The position numbers and the translations under genes are program-made. The notes beneath the pieces were generated by a model. The model did not search any database and was not told where the DNA came from. It saw nothing but the letters and a program-made list of their open reading frames with translations. From an uncultured Lachnospiraceae bacterium (lineage in GTDB: Bacteria > Bacillota > Clostridia > Lachnospirales > Lachnospiraceae), in contig CAJTWA010000013.1 in NCBI GenBank assembly GCA_910580195.1, positions 1 to 64,000 of the forward strand: a stretch of DNA of 64,000 nt. Reading direction: 5' to 3'. Below are positions 49,623-58,261 of the stretch, piece after piece; positions within the stretch are counted from its first letter, which is position 1; each line of letters starts with the position of its first letter.

Positions 49623-51673
49623 ACCTCGATATCTCCTTCCTTTAGCATTTGGTCTAATGTTATCTGGATGCGCTTTTTGGCTTCTGCTATGGTGCAGCCT
49701 GCCATCTGGGCCCCTGCCACATTCAGGTGGCCGCCCCCTCCTAGGCGCTCCATAATAAGCTGTACGTTAATTTCATCAATGGAGCGGGAACTGATATAGA
49801 TTTTCCCGTTGTATTCGGTAAGCACAAAAGATGCCTTGATTCCTACGATATTGAGCAGCTCGTTGGCTGCCTGCGCCCCTGCGATGGTAGGGCTTTCCAC
49901 TTCCGGGTCTGCCGGGCAGATGGAAATGGCAAACGCCCCCCGGAACACTTCTGCATGGCGGACAGCTTCTGCCCTTGCCTTATAGGCCGCCATGTCGTCC
50001 CTAAGGAGCTTCCTTACCCTTGTGACTTCTGCGCCGCAGCGGCGCAGGTAAGCTGCCGCTTCAAAGGTCCGGACCCCGGTCTTTGTCATAAAATTATTGG
50101 TATCAATCAAAATGCCTGCATAAATGCTGTCTGCCTCATTAGGCTTCAAATGTATGTTTTCATTAAAATACTGCAGAACCTCCGCTACCATCTCGCAGGT
50201 GGAGGACGCATATGTTTCGATGTAGGAGAGCACTGCATTTTCAATCACTTCGCTGCTCTGCCTGTGGTGGTCAAATACCACAATGGTCTTAGATTTGCCC
50301 AAAAGGCCCGGGCACTCTGTGTAATTGGGGCGGTTGGTGTCCACGACTACCACTACGCTCCGGTTGTCTGCCATTTCCATGGCCTGCTCCCCATGGAGAA
50401 ACATGTCCGCCGGGTAGCCCTTTTCCTCTGTAAAACATTCCTTCATCGGCCGCAGGGAGGAAGTGACTTCGTCCAAGACAATATGCGCCTTCTTCCCAAG
50501 GACCTGTGCCGCGCAGTAAATGCCTACGGCCGCCCCAAAGGCATCCATGTCGCTGATGCTGTGGCCCATGATGAACACTTCTTCCCGGCTTTCAATAATT
50601 TCCCGCAGCGCATGGGCTTTTACCCTTGCCTTGACGCGGGTCATTTTCTCTACCTGATGTGATTTTCCGCCGAAATAGGAAATTTTTTCCCCTTCCTTTA
50701 CCACGACCTGGTCCCCGCCACGGCCTAGGGCAAGGTCTATGGCCATCCGGGAATATTCGTATTTCTGGGTGTAGCTGTTCTTGCTGACGCCCACCCCGAT
50801 GCTTAAGGTGACGGCCATCTCATTGCCCACCTTCACGGTCTTGACGTCCTCAAGGATACTGAATTTATCCTCAATCAGGTCATCCAAGTACTTCTGCTTG
50901 AAGGCAACAAAATACTTGTCTTTTTCAATTTTCTTAATAATGCTGTCCCGCTCGGAAAAATATTTGCTCACCTTGCGGTCTACCAGCGCAACCAGAAGGG
51001 AACGCTTGACTTCCTCCACGCTGTCCAATGCCTCTTCGTAATTGTCAATGTAAATCAGCATGGATACCATCTGCTGGTCCTTGATTTCCTGTATGCTTTG
51101 GTGGAGGTCTGTTTCATCAAACAGGTACAGGGCCGTCAGGTACTGGCTGCCGCCTTCCTGCCCTTCCTCTTCCTTGCCTTTGTCCCCATCCTCAAAATAA
51201 ATCCTGCCCACGCTGACACGGTATACCCGGTCTTTCCATGTGACATGGATGTGGTCGTTGTGCTCCTCCTTGTCGAGAAGTTCCCGGGTAATGGATGGGA
51301 AAATTGTGACAATGGACTTGTGGTAATCCTTGTCCTTTTCCGTGACGCTGGAAAAAGATTCGTTCATCCACAAAATCTTGCTGTTATAATCCAGCAGCGC
51401 ATAGGGTATCTCAAATTCATTCAGTAATTTTTTCTGGACTGTCCCATACTGGGTGGCAAAGCTGATGACTTCATTGCGCACTGCCGTTTTGTTTGCCATG
51501 AAAATGCCGAGCATAATCACAAAATACACCGCCGCAAACACGGATACGCAGATTCCTGCCTTTTTGTCAAAATAATATAAAGGCACGTTCATCAACACAA
51601 TCAAGATTGTCAGCATCAACGGCCAGAACATGTGGTTCTTCCATTGGCCTCCAGGGTGATTTTTCTTTTTCAT
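49619..51673 (-). CDS. gdpP: c-di-AMP phosphodiesterase GdpP
   Basis: GdpP degrades cyclic di-AMP and so affects osmotic and wall balance. The 684-residue protein has two N-terminal helices (about 14-55), a PAS-like domain (75-150), a degenerate GGDEF domain (about 205-310), a DHH domain (GHSISDMDAFGAAVGIYCAA, VVFDHHRQ) and DHHA1 (GGGGHLNVAGAQ). Catalytic Asp and His residues are present. It heads the gdpP-rplI-dnaB operon, with a leader of about 230 bases. Confidence 0.96.
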   Translation of the reverse strand: MKKKNHPGGQWKNHMFWPLMLTILIVLMNVPLYYFDKKAGICVSVFAAVYFVIMLGIFMANKTAVRNEVISFATQYGTVQKKLLNEFEIPYALLDYNSKILWMNESFSSVTEKDKDYHKSIVTIFPSITRELLDKEEHNDHIHVTWKDRVYRVSVGRIYFEDGDKGKEEEGQEGGSQYLTALYLFDETDLHQSIQEIKDQQMVSMLIYIDNYEEALDSVEEVKRSLLVALVDRKVSKYFSERDSIIKKIEKDKYFVAFKQKYLDDLIEDKFSILEDVKTVKVGNEMAVTLSIGVGVSKNSYTQKYEYSRMAIDLALGRGGDQVVVKEGEKISYFGGKSHQVEKMTRVKARVKAHALREIIESREEVFIMGHSISDMDAFGAAVGIYCAAQVLGKKAHIVLDEVTSSLRPMKECFTEEKGYPADMFLHGEQAMEMADNRSVVVVVDTNRPNYTECPGLLGKSKTIVVFDHHRQSSEVIENAVLSYIETYASSTCEMVAEVLQYFNENIHLKPNEADSIYAGILIDTNNFMTKTGVRTFEAAAYLRRCGAEVTRVRKLLRDDMAAYKARAEAVRHAEVFRGAFAISICPADPEVESPTIAGAQAANELLNIVGIKASFVLTEYNGKIYISSRSIDEINVQLIMERLGGGGHLNVAGAQMAGCTIAEAKKRIQITLDQMLKEGDIEV

Positions 51674-51899
51674 TTACTTTCCTGCCTTTGCTGTGCTATC
51701 TTTTGCCTTATGGATTGCCGCTCTGCTGCCCTGTGCTGGGGCATGCCTATCATTAGTTCCGAAAAATAAAGGAACACATCCCGCGGAAAGCATATCCCAA
51801 GCATGTCCTAGGGCAATTGGCTGCGGCCTGCCCGTCCGGCATCATAGTCGCCTCTTGCTACGGTATGGATATTCCTGCGCTGGCTTGCGCACAACATCC
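51674..51899 (-). other. Long leader of the gdpP operon
   Basis: The promoter places the start near 51899, leaving about 225 untranslated bases rich in short inverted repeats (for example TGCGC/GCGCA near the 5' end). I do not recognise a known riboswitch, including the c-di-AMP class. Confidence 0.35.
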
Positions 51900-51905
51900 T
51901 TCCAC

Positions 51906-51935
51906 ATTATAACACAGGTAGGGGGATACTTACAA
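51906..51935 (-). promoter_or_regulatory. Promoter of the gdpP-rplI-dnaB operon
   Basis: On the minus strand TTGTAA (51930-51935), 18 bp, TATAAT (51906-51911) with an extended TGT before the -10 box. Confidence 0.72.
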
Positions 51936-52021
51936 CATGGAATTCCGGCGGGAATCTTTCCAAATGGACCATCCTGCTGCAAGAGGGCAGGAGAACAGGG
52001 CTATGGAAGGGGAAGAAAAGT

Positions 52022-52108
52022 GGGCAAGCGCAGCTTTTGTTCCGCGCGCGAAGCTGCGCAGGGCCTGCCCCAGCGAAGCGAGGGTATCATTGCCCGAAGG
52101 GCTAGAAA
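52022..52108 (+). repeat. Dispersed repeat, longest copy
   Basis: GGCAAGCGCAGCTTTTGTTC starts a block of about 87 bp with an internal perfect hairpin (GCGCAGCTT/AAGCTGCGC) and the end TCATTGCCCGAAGGGCT. Related blocks lie at 25343-25400 and 63895-63975. It sits behind the last gene of the XrtG cluster. Confidence 0.6.
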
Positions 52109-52123
52109 AACCTGCCAAGAAAT

Positions 52124-54451
52124 CTATCTTGACAGGTAATCCTGCAGGATATAATACGACTGCTTCAGCCTTTCCCGGTATCCCGGCGCCTCCCAGCCTT
52201 CCCAAGAATAAGAGCCGGACGCCCCATCTAAGGAGAATTTGATTTCCTCAATGGGCTCATACGTAATCTCCTCATGCTGGTACAAGTCTGCAATCCTCAT
52301 TTTCATATTCGGCTTTGGGATATTCAGCAGCAGCCACGGCAGGCGCAGCTCCGTAACATCCCCCTTGATGCAAAAATCCGCCAGGGAATCGTAATCCGGC
52401 GATTCCGGATTCCCCGTCCCATGGCGCAATTTCCCGGTTTCCACCTGCTCGGTATCCACCAATGTGCCGTCTGTAAGCCGGATGGGGCGGTTCAGCATCA
52501 AGTAAATTGGCGCAAATGTGCTGCTCCCTGCATCCGCATAGCCTTCCCGTTCCTCAATCACATGGGCAGACGCATACAGCCCCTTGGTATACAGCCAGTA
52601 ATTCACGTCATAGTAGGGATGGACCAAGAGCCTGCTTTTCTTTTCCCCATCCAGCTCCAAGGAAAAATCCGCCCCGCCCAATGCTACGTTCCCCTGCCCT
52701 TCTATGGTATCTATGGCAATGCGCAGGCCGTCATTTTTCCCGCGGATCAGAAGGTATACATAGGCTTCATCGCTTTTTGCATAAACCTGCGTGCTGCCGC
52801 TGTCTAAGACGGGCTCTGCCCCTTCCCATTCCCCGTCTTCCCCATCTACGGTGCAGGCCGCTTCTTCCCCGGGGTCAAAGGCAAGCAGCCCAAAAAACTG
52901 CTCGCTGGTCTGGACGTCGCACCAGAGGGGACGGATTTCATTGTCTGTAAAATCCATGGTATTCCACGTCCGCTTAAACCACTCGTCCTGCCAGATGAAC
53001 ACACATGCCCCGGCACACCCTGCACCTAAAATATCATCCAGCATGGATACAAGGGCTTTCCCCTGTTCCTCTTCCGTAAGCCCTCCTTGCCAGAAGCCCG
53101 GCCGCTTGGACAGATGGGTAATCCCCCGGGAGGTTGGAACCCCAAACTCTGAAACCATCACGGGCATGGTATGGTAAGCCGTTAAGCTGTCCAGATACCG
53201 CCGGTAGGGATTCGGCGGGTCATCCTCCAAAAGCTCCGGGGCATACCGCATCAGCTCCGGGTAGTAGGGGTACACATGGTAGGACGCGAACAGGCCGGCT
53301 TTAAATTCCGGCTTTGCTTTCACATGCTCCGCGTCTACCGGGACTGCATCCTCCACCTCTGGGTTAGGCTCCCCGGGATGGGAAAGTGGGTCTGTCGTCA
53401 CCCAATTGGCAAATGCCGCTGGGTGCTGCATGCCGTACTCCTTCATCTCATGGGAAATGCAGGCGTCCAAGCCAGACGCAAGGAACACCTCAAAGGGGGA
53501 CGCCCCGACCGTATACAGGTAATCCCCGTCCAAAGACGTATGCCCCTGATTCCCCTCATTTGTCCCGATGACAAAATCAGCCTCCCATTCAATCCCAAGG
53601 ATCCATCCCAGCAGGTACGGGGAAACGTCCGCCGTATACGAGCCGCTGGCATTGCCCGGTTCTGGCGGGATTTCTGCATTTCCATGGACCACGTCCACAA
53701 TATCCCTGCACATGGAAACCCAGTCTTTTGCAATTTTCCCATGTTCCCCATATGCATTCCCAATGGCGCTGATATCTTCCTCATTGTTGTACACCCCCTG
53801 CAAAAAATAAAGGGGCGTTTCCGCAGCCCTATTATAATCATACAGGGCATTGTAAAAATCCGGCGTCAAAATGGTATACACGCGGATGACATTTGCATGC
53901 ATTTCGCTAATCTGCCCAAACCACCTTAAGTAATCCTCCCGGGTAATTGCAAATTCCCCCGGAAATGCCCCGGGCTTCCCTGCGCCGATATTGACGCCGA
54001 TGGGCTGGATGTCCTGCCAGCTCCCATCTGCCTGAAACTGCTGGAACTTCTTCCCTTCCGTGCGGAACGAATAACTGGCCCCATCCTCGGTGCACAAGGG
54101 CACAACCTGCCCCTTATCTGCCCCGCTCCCGTTCCCTGCCGCGGATTCTTTCTCTAAATCCGTTGTAATCTCAAGTTTCCGCTCCCCGCACCCAGAACAC
54201 AGGCTGACAGCCAATGATAGTGCAGCCAGGATATTTGCCGCCTTCCTGATGTTTCCTTTTCCTAATTTCCTTTCCTTCTGGCTGACGTTTCCTTTTCCAA
54301 AATTCCTTTCCTTCTGGCTAATGTTTCCTTTTCCAAAATCCTTTTCTTTCTGACTGACGTTTCCTTTTTCCAAATCCCTTTCCTTTCCAGTTTTCCCCTT
54401 CGGAAAACCTTTGGCCGTGTGCATATCCCATTCCCGGCATCCCCTGCCCAT
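52124..54451 (-). CDS. TIM-barrel glycoside-hydrolase-like lipoprotein of the XrtG cluster
   Basis: The protein is 775 residues. A basic leader has 12-residue tandem units (GKGNVSQKERKL) before a membrane helix and lipobox (AVSLCSGC, Cys88). The barrel domain (about 140-530) has candidate catalytic acids in LGWILGIEWEADF (Glu288/290) and VMVSEFGVPTSRG (Glu435), as in clan GH-A enzymes. The C-terminal part starts TVDGEDGEWEGAEPV, a DG-x-x-x-W module like the three in the sorted protein at 61169, and continues as a beta-sandwich. It would act on a polysaccharide outside the cell. The start could also be ATG 54424. It ends the cluster. Confidence 0.8.
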   Translation of the reverse strand: MGRGCREWDMHTAKGFPKGKTGKERDLEKGNVSQKEKDFGKGNISQKERNFGKGNVSQKERKLGKGNIRKAANILAALSLAVSLCSGCGERKLEITTDLEKESAAGNGSGADKGQVVPLCTEDGASYSFRTEGKKFQQFQADGSWQDIQPIGVNIGAGKPGAFPGEFAITREDYLRWFGQISEMHANVIRVYTILTPDFYNALYDYNRAAETPLYFLQGVYNNEEDISAIGNAYGEHGKIAKDWVSMCRDIVDVVHGNAEIPPEPGNASGSYTADVSPYLLGWILGIEWEADFVIGTNEGNQGHTSLDGDYLYTVGASPFEVFLASGLDACISHEMKEYGMQHPAAFANWVTTDPLSHPGEPNPEVEDAVPVDAEHVKAKPEFKAGLFASYHVYPYYPELMRYAPELLEDDPPNPYRRYLDSLTAYHTMPVMVSEFGVPTSRGITHLSKRPGFWQGGLTEEEQGKALVSMLDDILGAGCAGACVFIWQDEWFKRTWNTMDFTDNEIRPLWCDVQTSEQFFGLLAFDPGEEAACTVDGEDGEWEGAEPVLDSGSTQVYAKSDEAYVYLLIRGKNDGLRIAIDTIEGQGNVALGGADFSLELDGEKKSRLLVHPYYDVNYWLYTKGLYASAHVIEEREGYADAGSSTFAPIYLMLNRPIRLTDGTLVDTEQVETGKLRHGTGNPESPDYDSLADFCIKGDVTELRLPWLLLNIPKPNMKMRIADLYQHEEITYEPIEEIKFSLDGASGSYSWEGWEAPGYRERLKQSYYILQDYLSR
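54240..54375 (-). repeat. 36-bp in-frame repeats in the lipoprotein leader
   Basis: TTTCCTTTTCC(A/T)AAAT-type units follow one another about four times at 36-bp spacing, coding for the GKGN(V/I)SQKER units. They lengthen the cytoplasmic leader of a signal peptide, which is unusual. Confidence 0.88.
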
Positions 54452-54499
54452 TGTCCCTGCCCAGTTTCCTGCAAAATATAAAAATATTGGGGCTGCCCC

Positions 54500-54979
54500 T
54501 TATTCCCAGCCTTCTTCCCCTACAATTTTCCCAACCACATATTGGATCAGATTGGAAGCCTGCGCCGCCTCCCTGCGACTCACCCATTCCGTAAACTCCG
54601 GCTCATTCCGATGGCTGACAATATACCCCCTTGTAGGCGTTTCGCTGCCCTCGATGGAAACCAGCTCCCCGCCGTGCCCCTGAAGCAGCGCCTTAAGCTC
54701 CCCGTCAAAATAATCCGTCACATTTTCAATGGTAGGCACCACCGTGTCAAAAGGCTCCATGGTATTCAATATTTTGTTCTGGTATTTTTCCAAATATTCC
54801 TCAATCAATGCTTCAAACGTGCCAAATTCCACAAACCCTTCCCCATCCACAACCATTGTCACCACAAATTCCCATGTGTGTGGATGGGTCTGCCCCTGTT
54901 TTCCATTAATGGTAATAAAATGGTTCATATTCAGGTATGATTTCAGCCGGTATTCCCGGTATGCCTTTGCGTTTCCCAT
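54500..54979 (-). CDS. PTPS-related protein of the XrtG cluster
   Basis: The protein is 159 residues of the 6-pyruvoyl-tetrahydropterin synthase/QueD fold. Zinc histidines are His20, His32 and His34 (NMNHF, THPHTWEF), and PTIENVTDYF replaces the substrate motif PTAEN. The catalytic cysteine between the histidines is absent, and the usual Asp-His pair reads YQNKILN. It is therefore probably not a pterin synthase. Such PTPS-related proteins are known companions of exosortase G. ATG 54979 lies ten bases after GGGAGG. Its 5' end overlaps the upstream gene by 37 bp. Confidence 0.88.
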   Translation of the reverse strand: MGNAKAYREYRLKSYLNMNHFITINGKQGQTHPHTWEFVVTMVVDGEGFVEFGTFEALIEEYLEKYQNKILNTMEPFDTVVPTIENVTDYFDGELKALLQGHGGELVSIEGSETPTRGYIVSHRNEPEFTEWVSRREAAQASNLIQYVVGKIVGEEGWE

Positions 54980-56031
54980 GTTCCTGCCGCCTCCCAAAAA
55001 CGGTAAAACTGTTCCTTGTAGCTTTCTTCCCTGCCCCCGCAGTATAAATCCGCCGCTTTATGCACTTCCCCGCTTTCCAGCTCCCCAACCAGCCGTTCAC
55101 TGGCGGCTTTTTGGTATCCTGCAAAAACCAGCAGCACCTTTTGCCCCTCCATGGCAAACCGCAGCACATTATTATCAAGCATTTCCTGCATTTTCCCAAA
55201 AAACGTTTCCCGCGCCTCCTTGGAATCTGCCAAAAACACCGCAAAATGCAGAGGATGCGCCCCTTTTTCATAAAGGGCATCTAAAAAACCATCCAGCATA
55301 CACTGGCGGAACACATGGCGGCTTGCGCTAAAGGCATACTCCTGCTTTAGCTGCATATCCAATTGTTCCAACTGCTGGTTCTGCCAGATTTCCCGGGATT
55401 CCTGCCGGCCAATCTGGTACTGCTGCTTAGAAATTTTCCGGGACATGGCCATGCTTAAGATAATGAGGAGGGCAAGCACCAGCGAAAGGACAATAATAAT
55501 GGAATTCCGGCACTCCAGCAACATATTATCCTCCAAAACCGCCTTGTCATACGTCAGCAAGCAGATGCGGTAGTCCTCCCCTTTCCAGCCGAACACAGTC
55601 CCCGACGCGACAAAACGGTCCCCATCCAAGGAAATCACCTGATGCCCTACCTGATTCCGCTTCAGGCCGTCCAAAAAGGCCGACGCTGTTTCCCCCGCAT
55701 AATAAGTGCCGTCGGCAAAGCCTTGGTAACGCCCAGTTTCCATCACGCTTTTTACAAACAGGAGGGAATTGCCCTTGCTCAGGGTCCAATACCTGCTGGC
55801 TGTGGCATCCAAGGAGGCAATAATCTCCGTCACGCTTTCCTCGGTCCCTGTGCCCCCAAGGCGGTTCACTTGCTCTAACACAACTTTCACATACCCGTCC
55901 TGCTGGGCACCATAAATTTCCAAAAACCTTGTTTCGTAATTATTTAGCTGATAAACTGCAAAAATATCCGCAGCAATGGCAAAAATTACCGCCAATCCTG
56001 TAACCAGAAAAAAATTTAATTTCCGCTTCAT
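54943..56031 (-). CDS. Membrane sensor protein with degenerate GGDEF-like C-terminus
   Basis: The protein is 362 residues with two helices (about 6-28 and 178-200) and an extracellular domain of nearly 150 residues between them (SVTEIIASLDATASRYWTLS, GHQVISLDGDRFVASGTVFG), shaped like a Cache sensor. A coiled coil follows, then a domain (about 255-340, HFAVFLADSKEARETFFGKM, VLLVFAGYQ) resembling a GGDEF fold without its GG(D/E)EF motif. It may sense an external state and control polymer synthesis, in the way c-di-GMP-related parts act in cellulose-like systems. ATG 56031 is placed nine bases after GAGGG. Its family is not firmly known. Confidence 0.68.
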   Translation of the reverse strand: MKRKLNFFLVTGLAVIFAIAADIFAVYQLNNYETRFLEIYGAQQDGYVKVVLEQVNRLGGTGTEESVTEIIASLDATASRYWTLSKGNSLLFVKSVMETGRYQGFADGTYYAGETASAFLDGLKRNQVGHQVISLDGDRFVASGTVFGWKGEDYRICLLTYDKAVLEDNMLLECRNSIIIVLSLVLALLIILSMAMSRKISKQQYQIGRQESREIWQNQQLEQLDMQLKQEYAFSASRHVFRQCMLDGFLDALYEKGAHPLHFAVFLADSKEARETFFGKMQEMLDNNVLRFAMEGQKVLLVFAGYQKAASERLVGELESGEVHKAADLYCGGREESYKEQFYRFWEAAGTWETQRHTGNTG

Positions 56032-56034
56032 GTG

Positions 56035-56235
56035 TCCCATCCCTCATTTTCCGCCTGTTGCCCCGTTCCAGCAGCCCGAAAAATCCCGCGCGCCATGGCA
56101 TCCCACTCCTCATTTGCTGCCTTTTGCGCCTGTCCCAGCAGCCGAAAAGATTCCTTCATTCCCGCTGCATCCACCTTATTCCTCATTGACCGCTTTCCGG
56201 GCTTTTTCCAATAGCCGCAAAGGCTTCTCAAGCTC
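56035..56235 (-). repeat. Tandem copies of the glycosyltransferase tail
   Basis: Two copies of about 66 bp follow the gene end. Shared blocks are CCTCATT..., CCAGCAGCC(C)GAAAA, and in the gene CCAATAGCCGCAAAGG. The copy nearest the next gene supplies its ribosome site (GAGGG). Confidence 0.8.
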
Positions 56236-57540
56236 CTCTTTGAGCGTCGCCCAAAAATCCTTCCCTTCATCCGTCAGCGTCCGCGTTTTCCACGCACTGT
56301 CCGTATTGATGCTGTTAATTACCCCGGCAAACCGGATGAAAAATATCAGGAAATTGAAAAAAGGCAGCAGCGGCACCACATACCACTGGCGCATGTAGTA
56401 TGCCCTAAGCTCCGGGAATTCCCCCAAAAAGCCCACGGTGGAAAAATAGTATAAAAACCCGCTTATGATATACAAAAGGAAAATCATCCCTGTAGACACG
56501 AAAATCACCTTGGCCGAATAATTCATGCACATCAGGCAGAGCAAGGCAAGATACCAAATCAGCCGCGGGAATGCAAAAGTGTGGTCATATAACAGCGTCC
56601 TTACCATCACATTCGTAAACATTTTGTGCACCTTGAGTTCCTGCCCCGAAAACTGGTGGGACACCTCAAGGCTGCCCCTCTGCCACCGCTGCCGCTGGGT
56701 ATAAAGTTTGTCCACCCCCTCAATGGGATCGACGCAGAAAATGGCATTTTCACAGATTTCCACCCGGATTTTCTGCAGGAAACGCATTTGGAACGTAATA
56801 TGTGTGTCCTCGCAAATCGTATCTGTATTGTAAAGCTGGGATTTCAGCACGGCTGATTTCCGGAATGCAGAAAATGCACCGGAAAGGGTATAGATGGAAT
56901 TGGTTTCCGAAGCATAATTCCGCCCTGCCAAAAATGCTTGGGCATACTCCATAAATTCCATTTTCCGCAAAAGCCTTGCAAACACGCCCCGGTATCCCTC
57001 CACCAGTTGCGGCATGGTTAAAATTGCCCCTGTCATGCAGTCCACTTCCGGGCAGGCCTCGAATTTGCGCACCATGTTGCGGATGGCATGGGGCTCAAAC
57101 TGCCCGTCGCTGTCCACATGGATAATGTATTTCCCGTCCGCATTGAACAGCGCAAGGTTCAGGGCGCGGGATTTCCCCTGCTTGGCGTTAAGCCACTGCA
57201 TCAGCAAATCCGGGTACTGCTCTTGGCATTTGGCATACACTTGGAAGGAATTGTCCTTTCCTTGGTTGTTTACCAGAAAAATGCGCATTTTCCCATTGGG
57301 GTAATCGCTGGCGTCAATGGAACGGATACATTCCTCCAAAGAGCTTTCCGAATTGTACACCGGGATAATCAGCGTCACCTCCGGCCAGAACAGCGGGTCT
57401 TGGTATTCCTTGGCAAACAGTTTTTTCTTCCCTAAAATCAGTATGCTTCCCACCGACGGGATAATTTCCATAATCAGCGGAATAATGATCCACGCCGCCC
57501 AAAACAAAATTGAATCCAAAAAATTACTTATCATCGCCAT
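56176..57540 (-). CDS. Family 2 glycosyltransferase, exosortase G-associated
   Basis: The protein is 454 residues with an N-terminal helix, then the GT2 catalytic domain with TLIIPVYNSESSLEECI, VDSDGQ (metal-binding DxD), ICEDTHITF and QRQRWQRG (QxxRW), the set of processive synthases such as cellulose or hyaluronan synthase. Three or four C-terminal helices (about 320-430) could form the polymer channel. It would make or extend a glycan at the membrane. ATG 57540 overlaps the XrtG end by 17 bp, so translation is coupled. The sugar and product are unknown. Confidence 0.92.
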   Translation of the reverse strand: MAMISNFLDSILFWAAWIIIPLIMEIIPSVGSILILGKKKLFAKEYQDPLFWPEVTLIIPVYNSESSLEECIRSIDASDYPNGKMRIFLVNNQGKDNSFQVYAKCQEQYPDLLMQWLNAKQGKSRALNLALFNADGKYIIHVDSDGQFEPHAIRNMVRKFEACPEVDCMTGAILTMPQLVEGYRGVFARLLRKMEFMEYAQAFLAGRNYASETNSIYTLSGAFSAFRKSAVLKSQLYNTDTICEDTHITFQMRFLQKIRVEICENAIFCVDPIEGVDKLYTQRQRWQRGSLEVSHQFSGQELKVHKMFTNVMVRTLLYDHTFAFPRLIWYLALLCLMCMNYSAKVIFVSTGMIFLLYIISGFLYYFSTVGFLGEFPELRAYYMRQWYVVPLLPFFNFLIFFIRFAGVINSINTDSAWKTRTLTDEGKDFWATLKEELEKPLRLLEKARKAVNEE

Positions 57541-58189
57541 ACCGGAAACTTCCCACCTTCTGCTTGATAATCTGGGGCTTTGTAAACACATAGAAATAAA
57601 TCAGGACGGACAGCCCGTAAAAGACAAACCGGCCGATAAACGTATGCGCCACATAGTATATGCCAATCCCGCCAAAATAAATCAGCAGGCAAATCACTGT
57701 AATCCGCAGCGCATTTGCAAGCACAATGGCAATCACCCCTAAAATGCCCACGTATACCCTTTCATACACGGTATACACCCGGTAGAACATCAGGAGGGAC
57801 AAGTACGCGATAATCTCAATAATCCCTGAGCACTCAAAATCAATTTTCAGGGAAATGGCTGTACCCCCAGACTCTACAAAAATGACCCCGTATTTGTAAT
57901 GGGCGCTGTAAATATCACCGATTTTTCCGGGAATACTGGCTAACAGCGCGACAATCCGCGCTAGGGGCTGGGTGAGGGCAGGCTCTAAAAATACCAGCAT
58001 AAGAAGGAAGGCGCCAACGCTCCCAGCAAGGAACCGCCAGAAATTCAGGCCGCTTTTCTTTAGGATATGCAGGAGGAAGAGCCAGAGGAGAAAACCTGCC
58101 AAGCCGGCAATGTATTTGATTGGGATATTTGCGCCCCAAGGAAGAGCCAGAAGGGCAGGCCCGGCTGGGGCAAATGTATCGTTCGCCAT
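57524..58189 (-). CDS. xrtG: Exosortase XrtG
   Basis: The protein is 221 residues with about seven membrane helices. The catalytic triad of the exosortase/archaeosortase family is intact: Cys120 in DFECSGIIEII, Arg162 in LANALRITVI and His182 in AHTFIGRFVFY. These enzymes cleave a C-terminal sorting signal and probably transfer the protein to a lipid or glycan. The neighbours (GT2, PTPS-related proteins and a Firmicu-CTERM-like protein) match the Firmicutes XrtG type. Its stop overlaps the GT2 start. Confidence 0.95.
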   Translation of the reverse strand: MANDTFAPAGPALLALPWGANIPIKYIAGLAGFLLWLFLLHILKKSGLNFWRFLAGSVGAFLLMLVFLEPALTQPLARIVALLASIPGKIGDIYSAHYKYGVIFVESGGTAISLKIDFECSGIIEIIAYLSLLMFYRVYTVYERVYVGILGVIAIVLANALRITVICLLIYFGGIGIYYVAHTFIGRFVFYGLSVLIYFYVFTKPQIIKQKVGSFRYGDDK

Positions 58190-58261
58190 GTAAAGTATCT
58201 TTTCCTTTCCGTTTATCCGGGTAAAAACAAAGATGTAAAAACCTTTTTACATTCCTAGTTT

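Noticed and set aside
51937..52242. 101-codon plus-strand frame behind the XrtG cluster
   Set aside because: It runs through the dispersed repeat and into the end of the lipoprotein gene with biased composition and no ribosome site.
53276..53929. 217-codon plus-strand frame
   Set aside because: It lies antisense to the TIM-barrel lipoprotein and has no domain, ribosome site or promoter.
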